Shown piece after piece: positions 27,753 through 36,732 of a stretch of DNA of 64,000 nucleotides. Every line of letters starts with the position of its first letter. Position 1 is the first letter of the stretch. This stretch comes from Gammaproteobacteria bacterium UBA7449 (GTDB lineage: Bacteria; Pseudomonadota; Gammaproteobacteria; Pseudomonadales; Pseudohongiellaceae), in contig DLPV01000003.1 in the NCBI GenBank assembly GCA_002477465.1, forward strand, positions 1-64,000. The letters run 5' to 3'. The notes under the pieces were generated by a model. It was given only the letters and a program-made list of their open reading frames with translations, made no database searches and was not told the DNA's origin. The position numbers and the translations under genes are program-made.

Positions 27753-29312
27753 ATGTTTTCAACTACACAGATGGTGCGCCGAGCTGCGCAGAATCAACCC
27801 AAAGTTCTGGCCACCGTTGACGGTGATCGCAAACAGACCTGGCACGAGTTTGTGCACAAAATTGCCTGCTTCGCCGGTGGACTACAGCGGTTTGGCTTCG
27901 ACAACGACGATTGCGCCGCCATTCTGGCCCTCAATAGTGATCGTTATTTCGAATTCATGTACGGCGTGCCTTGGGCCGGAGGAATCTTCCAGCCCATTAA
28001 CACCCGTCTGGCCGGCCCGGAGGTGGAATACTGGCTGAATGATTCGGAAGCCAGCATCTTGTTTGTCGATACCACCTTCGCGCCACTGGTGGCGCAGATC
28101 AAGGACCGACTGGCACACGTAAAGCAATTTATTTTCGTCGATGACGGCGAGACCCCTGATGGGTATATCCCTTATGCCGAGCTGGTCGACGCTGAGCCTG
28201 TCGCCGACACCGGTCGCTGCAACGAAGATATCGCCGGGCTGTTCTATACCGGCGGCACCACCGGCCGCTCCAAGGGTGTCATGCTGACCCACACCAATCT
28301 GGTGGTTAATGCGCTACAAGCGGTTTCCATGATGGGGGTTCAGCAAAGCGATAGAATATTACACGTGGCACCTATGTTTCACATAGCGGATGCCTTCGTA
28401 TGCATGATGGCTTCAGCGTTATGCTGTTCCAATTATTTTCAGCCAGCCTTTGATCCCCTGGCTACACTGAAGGGCGTTCAGGACAATAAAATTCAGCGCA
28501 TGCTGCTGGTGCCAACCATGATCAACATGGTGGTTCACCAACACACGATTGGCGACTACGATCTGGATGCACTGGAAAGCGTCTGGTATGGCGCCTCACC
28601 CATGCCCGAAGCCGTCATTCAGCAGGCACTTAAAGTTATGCCCAAGGTGCAGTTCTACCAGGCCTACGGCCAAACTGAAGCTGCCCCGGTAATTACCGCC
28701 CTGCTGCCGGAACGCCACACTTTCGAAGGCCCATTAGCCGGCAAGATGAAGTCCGCCGGCCAGGCCCTGCCCGGCATCGAAGTCTGCATCATGGGCGAGA
28801 ACAACCAGCGCGTTGACTATGGGGTAGTGGGCGAAGTCTGTATGCGTGGCCCTAACATCATGAAAGGCTATCGCAATATGGAGGAGCAAACTGCCAACAC
28901 CATTATTGACGGTTGGCTGCACACAGGGGACGGCGGTTACATGGATGACGAGGGCTTTGTCTTCATCGTCGACCGGGTCAAGGACATGATAATTTCGGGC
29001 GGGGAGAACGTCTATTCTGCCGAAGTGGAGAACGCCCTCTATCAGCACGAAGCCGTGAGCCAATGTGCTGTAATTGGCATCCCTCACGAGAAATGGGGCG
29101 AATCAGTTCACGCTATCGTGGTGTTAAAAGAAGGCGCAACAAGTGACGAGGCGGAGTTGATTGAACACTGCAAGTCACTGATCGCTGGTTTTAAGTGTCC
29201 ACGCTCTGTGTCGTTTCAAAGCGAGCCGCTGCCGCTGTCGGGCGCAGGCAAGATTTTGAAAACTGAACTGAGGAAGCCCTATTGGAAGGAAGGCGAACGC
29301 AATGTTAATTAG
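27753..29312 (+). CDS. AMP-forming acyl-CoA ligase
   Basis: 519 residues. The adenylation motifs are all present: P-loop YTGGTTGRSKGVML, YQAYGQTEAAP, the DGWLHTGDGGY hinge region, and the C-terminal VDRVKDMIISGGENVYSAEVE with the catalytic Lys near the end (LSGAGKILKTEL). It activates a carboxylic acid with ATP and loads it on CoA. It looks like medium/long-chain or aryl ligases (FadD/MenE-like); chain length cannot be told. The end overlaps the amidase gene by 11 bases, so the two are probably co-translated. Confidence 0.88.
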   Translation: MFSTTQMVRRAAQNQPKVLATVDGDRKQTWHEFVHKIACFAGGLQRFGFDNDDCAAILALNSDRYFEFMYGVPWAGGIFQPINTRLAGPEVEYWLNDSEASILFVDTTFAPLVAQIKDRLAHVKQFIFVDDGETPDGYIPYAELVDAEPVADTGRCNEDIAGLFYTGGTTGRSKGVMLTHTNLVVNALQAVSMMGVQQSDRILHVAPMFHIADAFVCMMASALCCSNYFQPAFDPLATLKGVQDNKIQRMLLVPTMINMVVHQHTIGDYDLDALESVWYGASPMPEAVIQQALKVMPKVQFYQAYGQTEAAPVITALLPERHTFEGPLAGKMKSAGQALPGIEVCIMGENNQRVDYGVVGEVCMRGPNIMKGYRNMEEQTANTIIDGWLHTGDGGYMDDEGFVFIVDRVKDMIISGGENVYSAEVENALYQHEAVSQCAVIGIPHEKWGESVHAIVVLKEGATSDEAELIEHCKSLIAGFKCPRSVSFQSEPLPLSGAGKILKTELRKPYWKEGERNVN

Positions 29313-30918
29313 AGCTTGCCTAGATGCTCCGTGGCGGCAGGTTTCCCTGCTCGCGATTTTCTGTTTTGCTTCTGCGGTAACACTCGCCGCAGAGGTCGAA
29401 CTTACCGCAGCGACAATCGAGGAAGTAAATACCGCCATCGATGCCGGCGAGCTGAATTCGGTGGAGTTGGTAGAGTTGTTTCTTGATCGTATCGACGCTT
29501 ACGACAAGCAGGGACCCGCGATCAATGCAGTGCTGACTTTAAATCCGGAAGCGCTTGAGCAAGCGCGCGCACTCGATGAAGAAAGAGCTCGCAGCGGGCG
29601 TCGCTCCCCATTGCATGGCATTCCAGTATTGCTGAAAGACAATATGGACACCGCGGATTTACCCACCACCGCTGGCTCCTTCCTGTTGCAAGACTCGATT
29701 CCACCTGACGACGCTTTCATTGTGCAGCAATTAAGGGAAGCGGGCGCCATCATTTTGGCCAAGCTCAACATGAGTGAATTCGCGTCCGGCGGCGCCATGA
29801 ATTCTCTGGGGGGGCCAACCTACAATCCACATGATACGACCCGCTCTCCTGCTGGCTCTTCCGGCGGTACCGGCGCGGCAATCGCCGCTGGCTACGCCAT
29901 GATGGGGCTGGGCACCGATACTGGGGGGTCGGTACGCGGGCCTTCTTCAGCCAATGGCATCGTTGGCCTCAAGACTACCCATGGTCTGCTGAGTCGCGAC
30001 GGTGTAGTGCCGCTGGCACTATCCTTCGATACTGTCGGCCCCATGGCCAGGAGTGTCTATGACGTGGCGGTTTCCTTGGGCGTCATGACCGGAATTGATC
30101 CTGCGGACGACTCAACCATAAAGAGCGAAGGCTTGTATCACACAGATTACACCCAATTCCTTGATGCCGATGCGCTGGATGGTGCCAAAATCGGTGTGGC
30201 CCGGGTGTTCATGGATAGCGATCCGGAAGTGGACTGGATCATCGAGTCCGCCCTGCAAACCATGCGCGATGCAGGAGCCGAAGTCGTAGACATTAAGATT
30301 CCGGGTTGGCTGATGGACGTGCGCGGTCGCTTTTACCGGGCAATTCGCTACCGCGAATTCCGCGCCCAGGTCGAAGACTATCTCGCCACCATTGGGCCTG
30401 AGTATCCCAAGACGCTGGATGACATCATCAAGCAATCCATGCGCCTGACTTCACGACGGGAAGACGGTGCGATTCCGAACCCGGGGCGCTGGAACCTGAT
30501 GATGAGCGAAGATGACAGCGGTGAACTGGAGGACTATGAGTATATCGCGGTCCGCGATCATGCCCTGCCGCTGGTGCAAAGCGTCATGGCAGGGATCATG
30601 CGCGACAATGAGTTGGATGTAATCGTCTATCCCACGTCGACGACACGCCCAGGCCGGGTCGATCCAGATCCCAACCCGAATGGCGCACCTGGTGGTGGCG
30701 GCTCACCGGTGACCCTGGCCAATATGTCTGGCTTTCCCGACATCATCGTCCCGGCCGGATTCACCGGCATGGGCCTGCCCATCACTATCTCTTTTATGGG
30801 GCCTGCTTTCAGTGAGCCACGGCTGCTGGGACTGGGCTATGCCTTTGAGCAACTTACAAAGGCGCGACGGCTGCCCGTGTACACGCCTGCGCTGGAGGGG
30901 GAAGAGATCTCCTACTGA
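29302..30918 (+). CDS. Exported amidase, amidase-signature family
   Basis: 538 residues. A signal peptide (VSLLAIFCFASAVTLAAE) precedes the enzyme, so it acts in the periplasm. The Ser-cisSer-Lys triad is present: Lys in PVLLKDNMDT, cis-Ser in the SPAGSSGGTGAAIAAG loop, and the nucleophile Ser in TDTGGSVRGPSS. The family cleaves amides, including peptide amides and aryl amides. It overlaps the upstream acyl-CoA ligase by 11 bases, so it may release a carboxylic acid that the ligase then activates after uptake. A double palindrome covers its stop codon. Confidence 0.88.
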   Translation: MLIRACLDAPWRQVSLLAIFCFASAVTLAAEVELTAATIEEVNTAIDAGELNSVELVELFLDRIDAYDKQGPAINAVLTLNPEALEQARALDEERARSGRRSPLHGIPVLLKDNMDTADLPTTAGSFLLQDSIPPDDAFIVQQLREAGAIILAKLNMSEFASGGAMNSLGGPTYNPHDTTRSPAGSSGGTGAAIAAGYAMMGLGTDTGGSVRGPSSANGIVGLKTTHGLLSRDGVVPLALSFDTVGPMARSVYDVAVSLGVMTGIDPADDSTIKSEGLYHTDYTQFLDADALDGAKIGVARVFMDSDPEVDWIIESALQTMRDAGAEVVDIKIPGWLMDVRGRFYRAIRYREFRAQVEDYLATIGPEYPKTLDDIIKQSMRLTSRREDGAIPNPGRWNLMMSEDDSGELEDYEYIAVRDHALPLVQSVMAGIMRDNELDVIVYPTSTTRPGRVDPDPNPNGAPGGGGSPVTLANMSGFPDIIVPAGFTGMGLPITISFMGPAFSEPRLLGLGYAFEQLTKARRLPVYTPALEGEEISY

Positions 30919-30924
30919 GATCTC
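30904..30924. repeat. Twin 8-base palindromes across the amidase stop codon
   Basis: GAGATCTC occurs at 30904-30911 and again at 30917-30924, separated by CTACT. Each copy is its own inverse, so the pair can also fold as one hairpin with a 5-base loop. The stop codon TGA lies in the junction. No T run follows, so this is not a normal terminator. Confidence 0.5.
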
Positions 30925-31150
30925 CAAGCGGAAGCAGCTATTGCTCGCGTCGCATAAGAGGCTAGTCTAATGCGTCCGCCGGTTGCGGGAAGCTTGCCGG
31001 AAAACTTAATTCCTGCTGCGGGCGTTTGGTTTGCCTCACTCGGAAGTCTAGTGCGAAGAAATTGATCAGCAGCGCAAGTTTATCTTAGATGACAGGAGCA
31101 GAGGGGTGCAGGATCACCCTGTTTGAACACTGCCTTCGAGATGATCCTGG

Positions 31151-31315
31151 CTAGTACTTGATCGCCAACAGATGGTCGGCGGATTCAATCAGGGTGTGAC
31201 TAATCTCAAAAGCTGGCATCGCTGTGTGAGCAGAACCATCTGAAGACGGTGCGATGATGAATAAGGTAAGTGACAGGACGGATATGGCGTAGAACACGAA
31301 AACTCTTGTTTTCAT
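31151..31315 (-). CDS. 54-residue exported peptide, family unknown
   Basis: A short frame on the minus strand starts with ATG at 31313-31315, nine bases after AGGGGA, a good ribosome site. It reads MKTRVFVFYAISVLSLTLFI, then a likely signal cleavage region (APSSDGSAHTA) and a 24-residue mature tail (MPAFEISHTLIESADHLLAI plus KY). A basic start, a hydrophobic core of about 15 residues and a small-residue cleavage site are what make it credible. No family recognised. It stands alone, with 230 bases to the amidase and 370 bases to the stress protein gene. Confidence 0.5.
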   Translation of the reverse strand: MKTRVFVFYAISVLSLTLFIIAPSSDGSAHTAMPAFEISHTLIESADHLLAIKY

Positions 31316-31685
31316 TATTGTTTTCCCCTGTTGTTTTATTTATTAGGGTAATTGAGCGATCTAGCGTTCATCAGTCTGCGCCTCTTGTAACAAATTGTCA
31401 CGCTTTTTATGCGGATTCCCGATTTGCTGATTCGGCAGGGTAAGACCTGGCGAACACAAGTGCATTACACAGTCGCCAGAGCGAATCTCCAGACTCCAGG
31501 ATGAGTCAATGAGTGGCCGGTGCCAGTATACCAAACCGAAGCAATAATGCTGGGCCCTGCCATCGCCTGAAAACAGGCTTTTCCCGCAGCCTGCCAGTCA
31601 CCCTGGCCGCGATGACCCAGAACCGTCACTTAGCCAGGTCCTGTGCCGGTACTTAGGCTGTCTAGTCTATGAAATTACCGTCGAA
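31316..31685. other. Intergenic region without a recognised gene
   Basis: 370 bases. The left end must carry the promoter of the small exported peptide (AT-rich, with TAATAAATAAA on the minus strand about 15 bases before its ribosome site). The rest is GC-richer and shows no frame with family resemblance, no clear terminator and no RNA gene that I can recognise. Confidence 0.35.
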
Positions 31686-32156
31686 TCACTTAACAAGCGT
31701 AACAGTACAGTCGACCTGATTTGCCACCGCCTGACTCACGCTGCCCAAAAAAGCACGCTTGATCCCGGTGCGCCCGTGGGACCCCATACTCACCAGGTCA
31801 ACCGCATTCTCCTTAACATATTTCACTATTTCTTCTGCCGGGTGTCCCCAAACAGTCACCAACTGCGGTTCCGAATTAACCTCTCCGAGCGCGCGGGAAG
31901 TATCCGGCAACTCTTTTTCCTGAACCTGCTTCTCCATAACGCCACGAATCTCATCCACTGATTTCATGCCACCTGGCACCCCCTCATAGAACTCGCCTGC
32001 ACCCCAGGCACTGGCAAGTAAATTATCATCACTCTGCGCGCATAGGATGATGATATTTGCGCCAAGAGCCTTGGCCAACTGCCCGGCATAAGCGGCCGCA
32101 TTAATCGCTCCCTGCGACCCGTCAGTAGGTACGAGTATATGATTGATTTCAGACAT
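31686..32156 (-). CDS. Universal stress protein, UspA family
   Basis: 156 residues, single Usp domain. The first strand is INHILVPTDGSQGAINAAAYA, and the ATP-binding pattern G-x2-G-x9-G-S lies in GSHGRTGIKRAFLGSVSQAV near the C-terminus, so this is the nucleotide-binding branch. Cytoplasmic. No partner gene adjoins it, and a purine-rich ribosome site (GGAGGCAATATG) decides the start. Confidence 0.9.
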   Translation of the reverse strand: MSEINHILVPTDGSQGAINAAAYAGQLAKALGANIIILCAQSDDNLLASAWGAGEFYEGVPGGMKSVDEIRGVMEKQVQEKELPDTSRALGEVNSEPQLVTVWGHPAEEIVKYVKENAVDLVSMGSHGRTGIKRAFLGSVSQAVANQVDCTVTLVK

Positions 32157-32325
32157 ATTGCCTCCAATCGGTAGCGCTGGTTTTAAGGCTGTTTAGTACA
32201 GATAGCAGCAAGCGCAAATAATTAATTGCTCAGCGAATCGACAGACTATTTCAACGTCTATCTACTGGGACAATTCGTCTACCGCTTACAATAGAATGCG
32301 TAGCGACCGGCCTAGTTTCTGCTGA

Positions 32326-33312
32326 TCACTCATCATCATCCACACTGGGAATGGGTCCCTGATTCTTGCCATCAACCTCCCATCGTCGCCATCCAGCCAG
32401 TATACCCATCAGCCCGTGATTGCCTTCATGGCAGGCATACTCGTAGATTGGGTCTGACATACGTCGCATGGGTAGTCTCGCCGACCAGGGCTGATCCCAC
32501 ATATTGGGATCTTCGATGGTAACGTCGTAGTCAAGTGTATTCTCATCGACCCAAGTGATGTGCTCCACAATCTTCAGGTTCGGTGAGGTATTGCGCCAGC
32601 CGTACTCCGGATAGAAGTGGCGGCTTGTGATCACCAGGGTATCCCCATCCCAACGCGCGATAGACCGACCTGCCCATTGGTTAAAGGGCGCATCGAAAGT
32701 GTCGGCGAAGGGAACGATGCGCGCGTGATGCACCATCTCCGTCATGATCATGACGTGATCCTCAGTCTGCACCAGCTGCATATTGTTGTTATAGGAGCCG
32801 GGGAGCAATGGTGGCCCAGTTCGGTTGTTTATAATGCAGCGATCGTTGAGGGTGCGTGCCTCTGGGCCCGCGCTATCGCGACGCACCTGCTGCATGTAAG
32901 CAGCCCGCGCTTGACCACTTGCGTTCAGTGGCGGCAATCTGCCATTGGGCGGATCATAAATCAGCGAAGTACGCCGATCGGCAATAGTGTCATTGCCACG
33001 CTCATACCAGAACTCATTATAGGAGATCACCCCAGGCGGATAGCCGGCACCACCCACAGAATCGATGATCAAATCCCGATTCTGCCGCCGATTCTCATAG
33101 GCGGCCCACTCCGCCGCTTCCTCAGCTGTCAGCGTCGCCTTGTCCGCCAGCTCTGGCGGTCGCTGTAGCGGCGTAATGGTACGAAAGGTATAGGTGCCCT
33201 GAAGATCGGGTTGTCCGAACTCCGTGCGTGGTACCGCGCTAGTTTGCGCGTAGAGTGGAGCAGTAAGAATGCCCGTTACGAGGGCCAGGGTGCTTAACCA
33301 GCGCTTGTGCAT
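32326..33312 (-). CDS. Exported protein of an unnamed conserved family
   Basis: 328 residues. A signal peptide ends at ILTAPLYAQ. The mature protein begins with TEFGQPDLQGTYTFRTITPLQRP, a motif I associate with a large family of exported proteins from aquatic Proteobacteria and Acidobacteria that has no known function. Other visible blocks are RTSLIYDPPNGRLPPL, a DRCI…GPPLLPGSYNN segment, and IARWDGDTLVITSRHFYP, followed by a strand-rich C-terminus with a His-Glu-Gly-Asn-His pattern (CHEGNHGLMG) that could bind metal. There is an AGGAGG-like ribosome site before the ATG. I do not assign a function. Confidence 0.65.
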   Translation of the reverse strand: MHKRWLSTLALVTGILTAPLYAQTSAVPRTEFGQPDLQGTYTFRTITPLQRPPELADKATLTAEEAAEWAAYENRRQNRDLIIDSVGGAGYPPGVISYNEFWYERGNDTIADRRTSLIYDPPNGRLPPLNASGQARAAYMQQVRRDSAGPEARTLNDRCIINNRTGPPLLPGSYNNNMQLVQTEDHVMIMTEMVHHARIVPFADTFDAPFNQWAGRSIARWDGDTLVITSRHFYPEYGWRNTSPNLKIVEHITWVDENTLDYDVTIEDPNMWDQPWSARLPMRRMSDPIYEYACHEGNHGLMGILAGWRRWEVDGKNQGPIPSVDDDE

Positions 33313-33595
33313 ATTTGCCTCCAGCGGTGTTTTTATTATCGCAAAGCAGGTTTTGCAGTTTGAAGTTTGGACACTACTCCATTACATCATGTTTTTGAAG
33401 AGTCAGGCACTGTGAATCGAATGGAATTAGAGCGCTGTTCGAATAGCCTGCTGCACCAACCAAGAAGCACATTACTAACAGCCCAGGGTGGGCGGTCGAT
33501 GAAAGAAGAATTAGGAGGTTATGGGAGTGAGGCCGCGCTTAATGTTCGATCGAGGTCTGTCCCTTTTATTTTCTCGCTACCGCAATACTCTGACA

Positions 33596-33664
33596 GACAC
33601 ATAACGCTCTGAATAATGGGCAGGGCTTTAGCCATGTCCTTGATTGATTTGATTGTTATGTGTC
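33596..33664 (-). other. Integron attC recombination site (candidate)
   Basis: On the minus strand, just after the stop of the 143-codon gene, the sequence reads GACACATAACAATCAAATCA, then ATCAAGGACATGG and, at the far end, TTATTCAGAGCGTTATGTGTC. The ends are a perfect 10-base inverted repeat (33596-33605 and 33655-33664). The left half (TAACAATCAAATCAATCAAG) resembles the TAACAATTCATTCAAG of class 1 cassette attC sites, and the right half (TTATTCAGAGCGTTA) resembles TTAATTCAGGAGTTA. Length, position at the end of a gene and imperfect inner pairing all suit an attC. The GTTATGT core departs from the GTTRRRY consensus at one position. Confidence 0.65.
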
Positions 33665-33671
33665 GTTAGCA

Positions 33672-34103
33672 CTAATTCAAAACCTTGTTATCAAGGTACT
33701 CAAGAAACTCTGGCGTCAATCTTGACCGAAACTGTTCCCAACTAAATTCCTGATAGAGGTCGCTAGTAAGTACTTCTCTTGTAATGTCTGCTGTAAATGG
33801 TGGTAAGTTGCCTTCTAGAGATTGAAGATACTCCCACTCCATTCCTAGAAGCACAGACTCTATCGTCGATTGAACTCTAAATCTTTCAACTTCGCTGAGC
33901 TCAGCTCCGTTGTTGGCTTTGAACCAGATTTCAGCAATGTCTGTATCTTCGAAAACAGCTCGGCGAATATATCTCCTGTTTTCCAGCGTATCGGCAGATG
34001 TCTCAAGCTGCAACAATCTATTGTTCTGATTAATCTCGATTCCGACGAATACTATTCCTGCTACTACTCCAATATTGGCTATAAGAGAAAGCCATGTGTT
34101 CAA
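33672..34103 (-). CDS. Cassette-borne small membrane protein, family unknown
   Basis: 143 residues with a TTG start. Residues 1-22 form one membrane segment (WLSLIANIGVVAGIVFVGIEI), then QNNRLLQLE, a helical region and an acidic C-terminal half. The family (NDWLNLAANIG…IQQN type) is common but has no known function. A decayed relative lies at 43698-44111. The gene is more AT-rich than its neighbours, its stop abuts an attC-like site, and a second core site lies 57 bases before its start. Together these suggest it entered as an integron gene cassette. Membrane topology is one helix at the N-terminus with the rest on one side. Confidence 0.65.
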   Translation of the reverse strand: MNTWLSLIANIGVVAGIVFVGIEINQNNRLLQLETSADTLENRRYIRRAVFEDTDIAEIWFKANNGAELSEVERFRVQSTIESVLLGMEWEYLQSLEGNLPPFTADITREVLTSDLYQEFSWEQFRSRLTPEFLEYLDNKVLN

Positions 34104-34159
34104 TTTCTCTAGCTTCGCAGTAAAAAGATCCTTTCGAGTTGCACTAGATCCGAGTTAGC

Positions 34160-34168
34160 ACACATAAC
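34160..34168 (-). other. Second attC core site, upstream cassette boundary (candidate)
   Basis: GTTATGTGT on the minus strand, identical to the outer end of the attC at 33596-33664. Beyond it (up to about 34200) lies a 9-base stem with one wobble pair, AATATGAAG / CTTCGTATT, which could be the inner stem of the preceding, degenerate attC. Recombination at the two GTT cores would bound a 563-base cassette at 33605-34167. Confidence 0.45.
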
Positions 34169-34310
34169 AGCTTAATACGAAGCGGACTTCATATTCTTTT
34201 GGATGTTTGGTCTCAGTGTACGCGCGACACTTTTGAAATTGAAGATAAAATCATTTCGACAGTTAGGATACATCTCGCGCAAACGAGCCGTCCCGGTTTT
34301 CGCGCCCATG

Positions 34311-34346
34311 AAAAAGCCCCGGCAAATTGCTTTGTCGGGGCTTTTT
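34311..34346 (-). terminator. Rho-independent terminator of the EF-G gene
   Basis: Perfect 11-bp arms AAAAAGCCCCG and CGGGGCTTTTT around a 14-base loop, 17 bases downstream of the stop codon of the minus-strand EF-G gene. On the minus strand the stem is followed by the T run. Confidence 0.9.
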
Positions 34347-34362
34347 ACACAACAGTATCAGC

Positions 34363-36456
34363 TTACTTCTTGGCTTTCGCTGCCTGTCTTTCTTTCTCTG
34401 CTTCTACCACAGCGTCAGAGACTGACTGCGGGCAAGGCATATAGTGCGAGAACTCCATAGAGAACTGACCACGACCGGAAGTCATGGTACGCAGGCTGCC
34501 AATGTAGCCGAACATTTCCGCAAGCGGCACATCCGCCTTGATGCGCACCCCCGTGGGTCCAGCGTCCTGGTCTTTGATCATGCCGCGACGACGGTTTAAA
34601 TCACCAATCACATCACCCACGTGATCTTCCGGTGTGAAGACATCGACCTTCATGATCGGCTCGATGAGCTGGGGCGCAGCTTTCGGCATTGATTGTCGGT
34701 AAGCGCCACGTGCAGCAAGCTCGAAAGCCACCGCGGAGGAATCCACTGCGTGAAAGCCACCATCATAGAGTTCGATTTCAACATCGAGCACCGGAAAGCC
34801 CGCGATTGGGCCATGCTCCATCATGCCCTCAAATCCCTTCTCAATCGCTGGGAAGAATTCTTTTGGTACATTACCGCCCACAACTGTGGAGCCAAATGCA
34901 TAGCCGCTGCCTGGCTCGCCGGGCTTAATGCGGTAATCAATCTTACCGAACTGACCAGATCCACCTGATTGCTTCTTGTGGGTGTAGCTATCTTCGATTT
35001 CCTGAGTAATGGTTTCACGGTAGGCAACCTGAGGTGCACCGACTTCCAGCTCAACGCCGTAGGTACGCTTCAAGATATCGACTTTAATATCCAGGTGCAG
35101 CTCGCCCATGCCTTTGAGGATGGTTTCGCCGGAATCTTCGTCGGTCTCAACACGGAATGAAGGATCTTCCGCGACCATCTTGCCAATCGCGATGCTCATC
35201 TTCTCGACGCTGCTCTTGTCTTTCGGTGAAACTGCAATTGAGATAACCGGATCCGGAAAGATCATGGGCTCAAGCGTACAAGGGTGATCAGGGCTACACA
35301 GAGTGTGACCTGTTTGCACGACCTTCATGCCAACAATGGCAAAAATATCACCGGCCTGCGCTCTATCAATTTCATTTCGGTCATCGGCGTGCATTTCCAC
35401 CATGCGGCCAACGCGCTCGGTTTTGCCTGTGAATGAGTTCAGGATCGTGTCGCCTTTGTTTACTGCACCGGAGTAAACCCGAACGAAGGTCAGGGCTCCA
35501 AAGCGGTCATCCATGATCTTGAAAGCCAATGCACGGAATGGCTCGTTTTCATCAACCAGAGCGACTTCACCGTTGGGCTCACCTGCCTCATCGGTTAATG
35601 GCTGCGGGTCAACCTCAGTCGGATTCGGCAGGAAATCAACAACCGCATCCAGAACCAGTTGAATACCCTTGTCCTTGAACGCCGAACCACAGTAAGTGGG
35701 GAAGAAGTCCAAAGCGATCGTTCCCTTACGGATGCAGCGCTTGATGTCATCGATGGAGGGCTCTTCACCTTCCAGATAAGACTCCATCAAGTCGTCATCT
35801 TGCTCAACAGCCATTTCAATCAGCTTTTCACGGTATTCCTCAACCTGATCAACCATGTCTTCCGGCACATCGCGGAGCTCGAATTTTTCAGGATTGCCTG
35901 GATCAGGCCAGATGTGTGCTTTACGGGTCAGCAAATCTACGACGCCGATAAAATCATCTTCAGTGCCGATAGGCAGTACCATGACCAGAGGATTCGCGCC
36001 AAGCACGTTCTCAACCTGACCAACAACTCGGAGGAAGTCTGCGCCTACACGGTCCAGCTTATTGACGAAAATAATGCGCGAGACTTCTGACTCGTTGGCG
36101 TAACGCCAGTTGGTTTCTGACTGGGGCTCAACACCGCCTGAGCCACAGAAAACACCTACCCCGCCATCCAGTACTTTGAGCGAGCGATACACCTCAACAG
36201 TGAAATCAACGTGCCCCGGGGTATCAATTATGTTCAGACGGTGATCTTTCCAGAAACAGGTGGTCGCCGCAGACTGGATCGTAATGCCGCGCTCTTTTTC
36301 CTGATCCATGAAATCCGTTGTTGCGGCACCATCATGCACTTCACCGGTTTTATGGATCTTACCGGTCAGTTTAAGAATGCGCTCAGTGGTCGTGGTTTTA
36401 CCGGCGTCAACGTGGGCGAAAATACCTATGTTTCTATAAAGTGATAAATCGGTCAT
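34363..36456 (-). CDS. fusA2: Elongation factor G paralogue, FusA2 type
   Basis: 697 residues from the ATG at 36456; a TTG at 36468 is in frame but less likely. GTPase motifs are AHVDAGKTTTTERIL (P-loop), DTPGHVDF (G3) and NKLD (G4); domains II to V follow, with the domain IV loop region YTHKKQSGGSGQFGK. The wording of the switch region (LKLTGKIHKTGEVHDGAATTDFM) and of FCGSGGVEPQSETNWRYAN suits the FusA2 branch of gammaproteobacteria. The gene stands alone, not in the rpsL-rpsG-fusA-tuf operon. It probably works as a second translocase or in ribosome recycling; the difference from FusA1 is not settled. Confidence 0.9.
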   Translation of the reverse strand: MTDLSLYRNIGIFAHVDAGKTTTTERILKLTGKIHKTGEVHDGAATTDFMDQEKERGITIQSAATTCFWKDHRLNIIDTPGHVDFTVEVYRSLKVLDGGVGVFCGSGGVEPQSETNWRYANESEVSRIIFVNKLDRVGADFLRVVGQVENVLGANPLVMVLPIGTEDDFIGVVDLLTRKAHIWPDPGNPEKFELRDVPEDMVDQVEEYREKLIEMAVEQDDDLMESYLEGEEPSIDDIKRCIRKGTIALDFFPTYCGSAFKDKGIQLVLDAVVDFLPNPTEVDPQPLTDEAGEPNGEVALVDENEPFRALAFKIMDDRFGALTFVRVYSGAVNKGDTILNSFTGKTERVGRMVEMHADDRNEIDRAQAGDIFAIVGMKVVQTGHTLCSPDHPCTLEPMIFPDPVISIAVSPKDKSSVEKMSIAIGKMVAEDPSFRVETDEDSGETILKGMGELHLDIKVDILKRTYGVELEVGAPQVAYRETITQEIEDSYTHKKQSGGSGQFGKIDYRIKPGEPGSGYAFGSTVVGGNVPKEFFPAIEKGFEGMMEHGPIAGFPVLDVEIELYDGGFHAVDSSAVAFELAARGAYRQSMPKAAPQLIEPIMKVDVFTPEDHVGDVIGDLNRRRGMIKDQDAGPTGVRIKADVPLAEMFGYIGSLRTMTSGRGQFSMEFSHYMPCPQSVSDAVVEAEKERQAAKAKK

Positions 36457-36674
36457 TGTGCTGCTCAAAGGTTAGCTATCGGGATACGTGAAAAAATGGT
36501 GCGATATCATACTAGATTTCACCTTGAAGCGAGAGATAATAATGAAGAAAGAGCTGAGAAACGGTCAAGAATTCACCTGATTTGCCACAAAACTGACCTC
36601 CCCAGCTGCTCGGAGCCTGAAAATAGGTAAGTGAACGACTAACCCGGGAACCCTTGGCCTGATTAACAGCCATA

Positions 36675-36700
36675 AAAAAGCCGAGCAAAGCCCGGCTTTT
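36675..36700 (-). terminator. Rho-independent terminator of the fusion gene
   Basis: AAAAGCCG and CGGCTTTT pair around a 9-base loop, with A and T runs outside, 33 bases after the stop of the minus-strand gene at 36733. The symmetric runs allow function in both directions. Confidence 0.8.
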
Positions 36701-36732
36701 CTGGTTCTCTCGTCTCGAGAACAGGAGCAGAC

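Noticed and set aside
33367..33612. 81-codon plus-strand frame beside the attC site.
   Set aside because: It runs into the attC inverted repeat and has no ribosome site or family.
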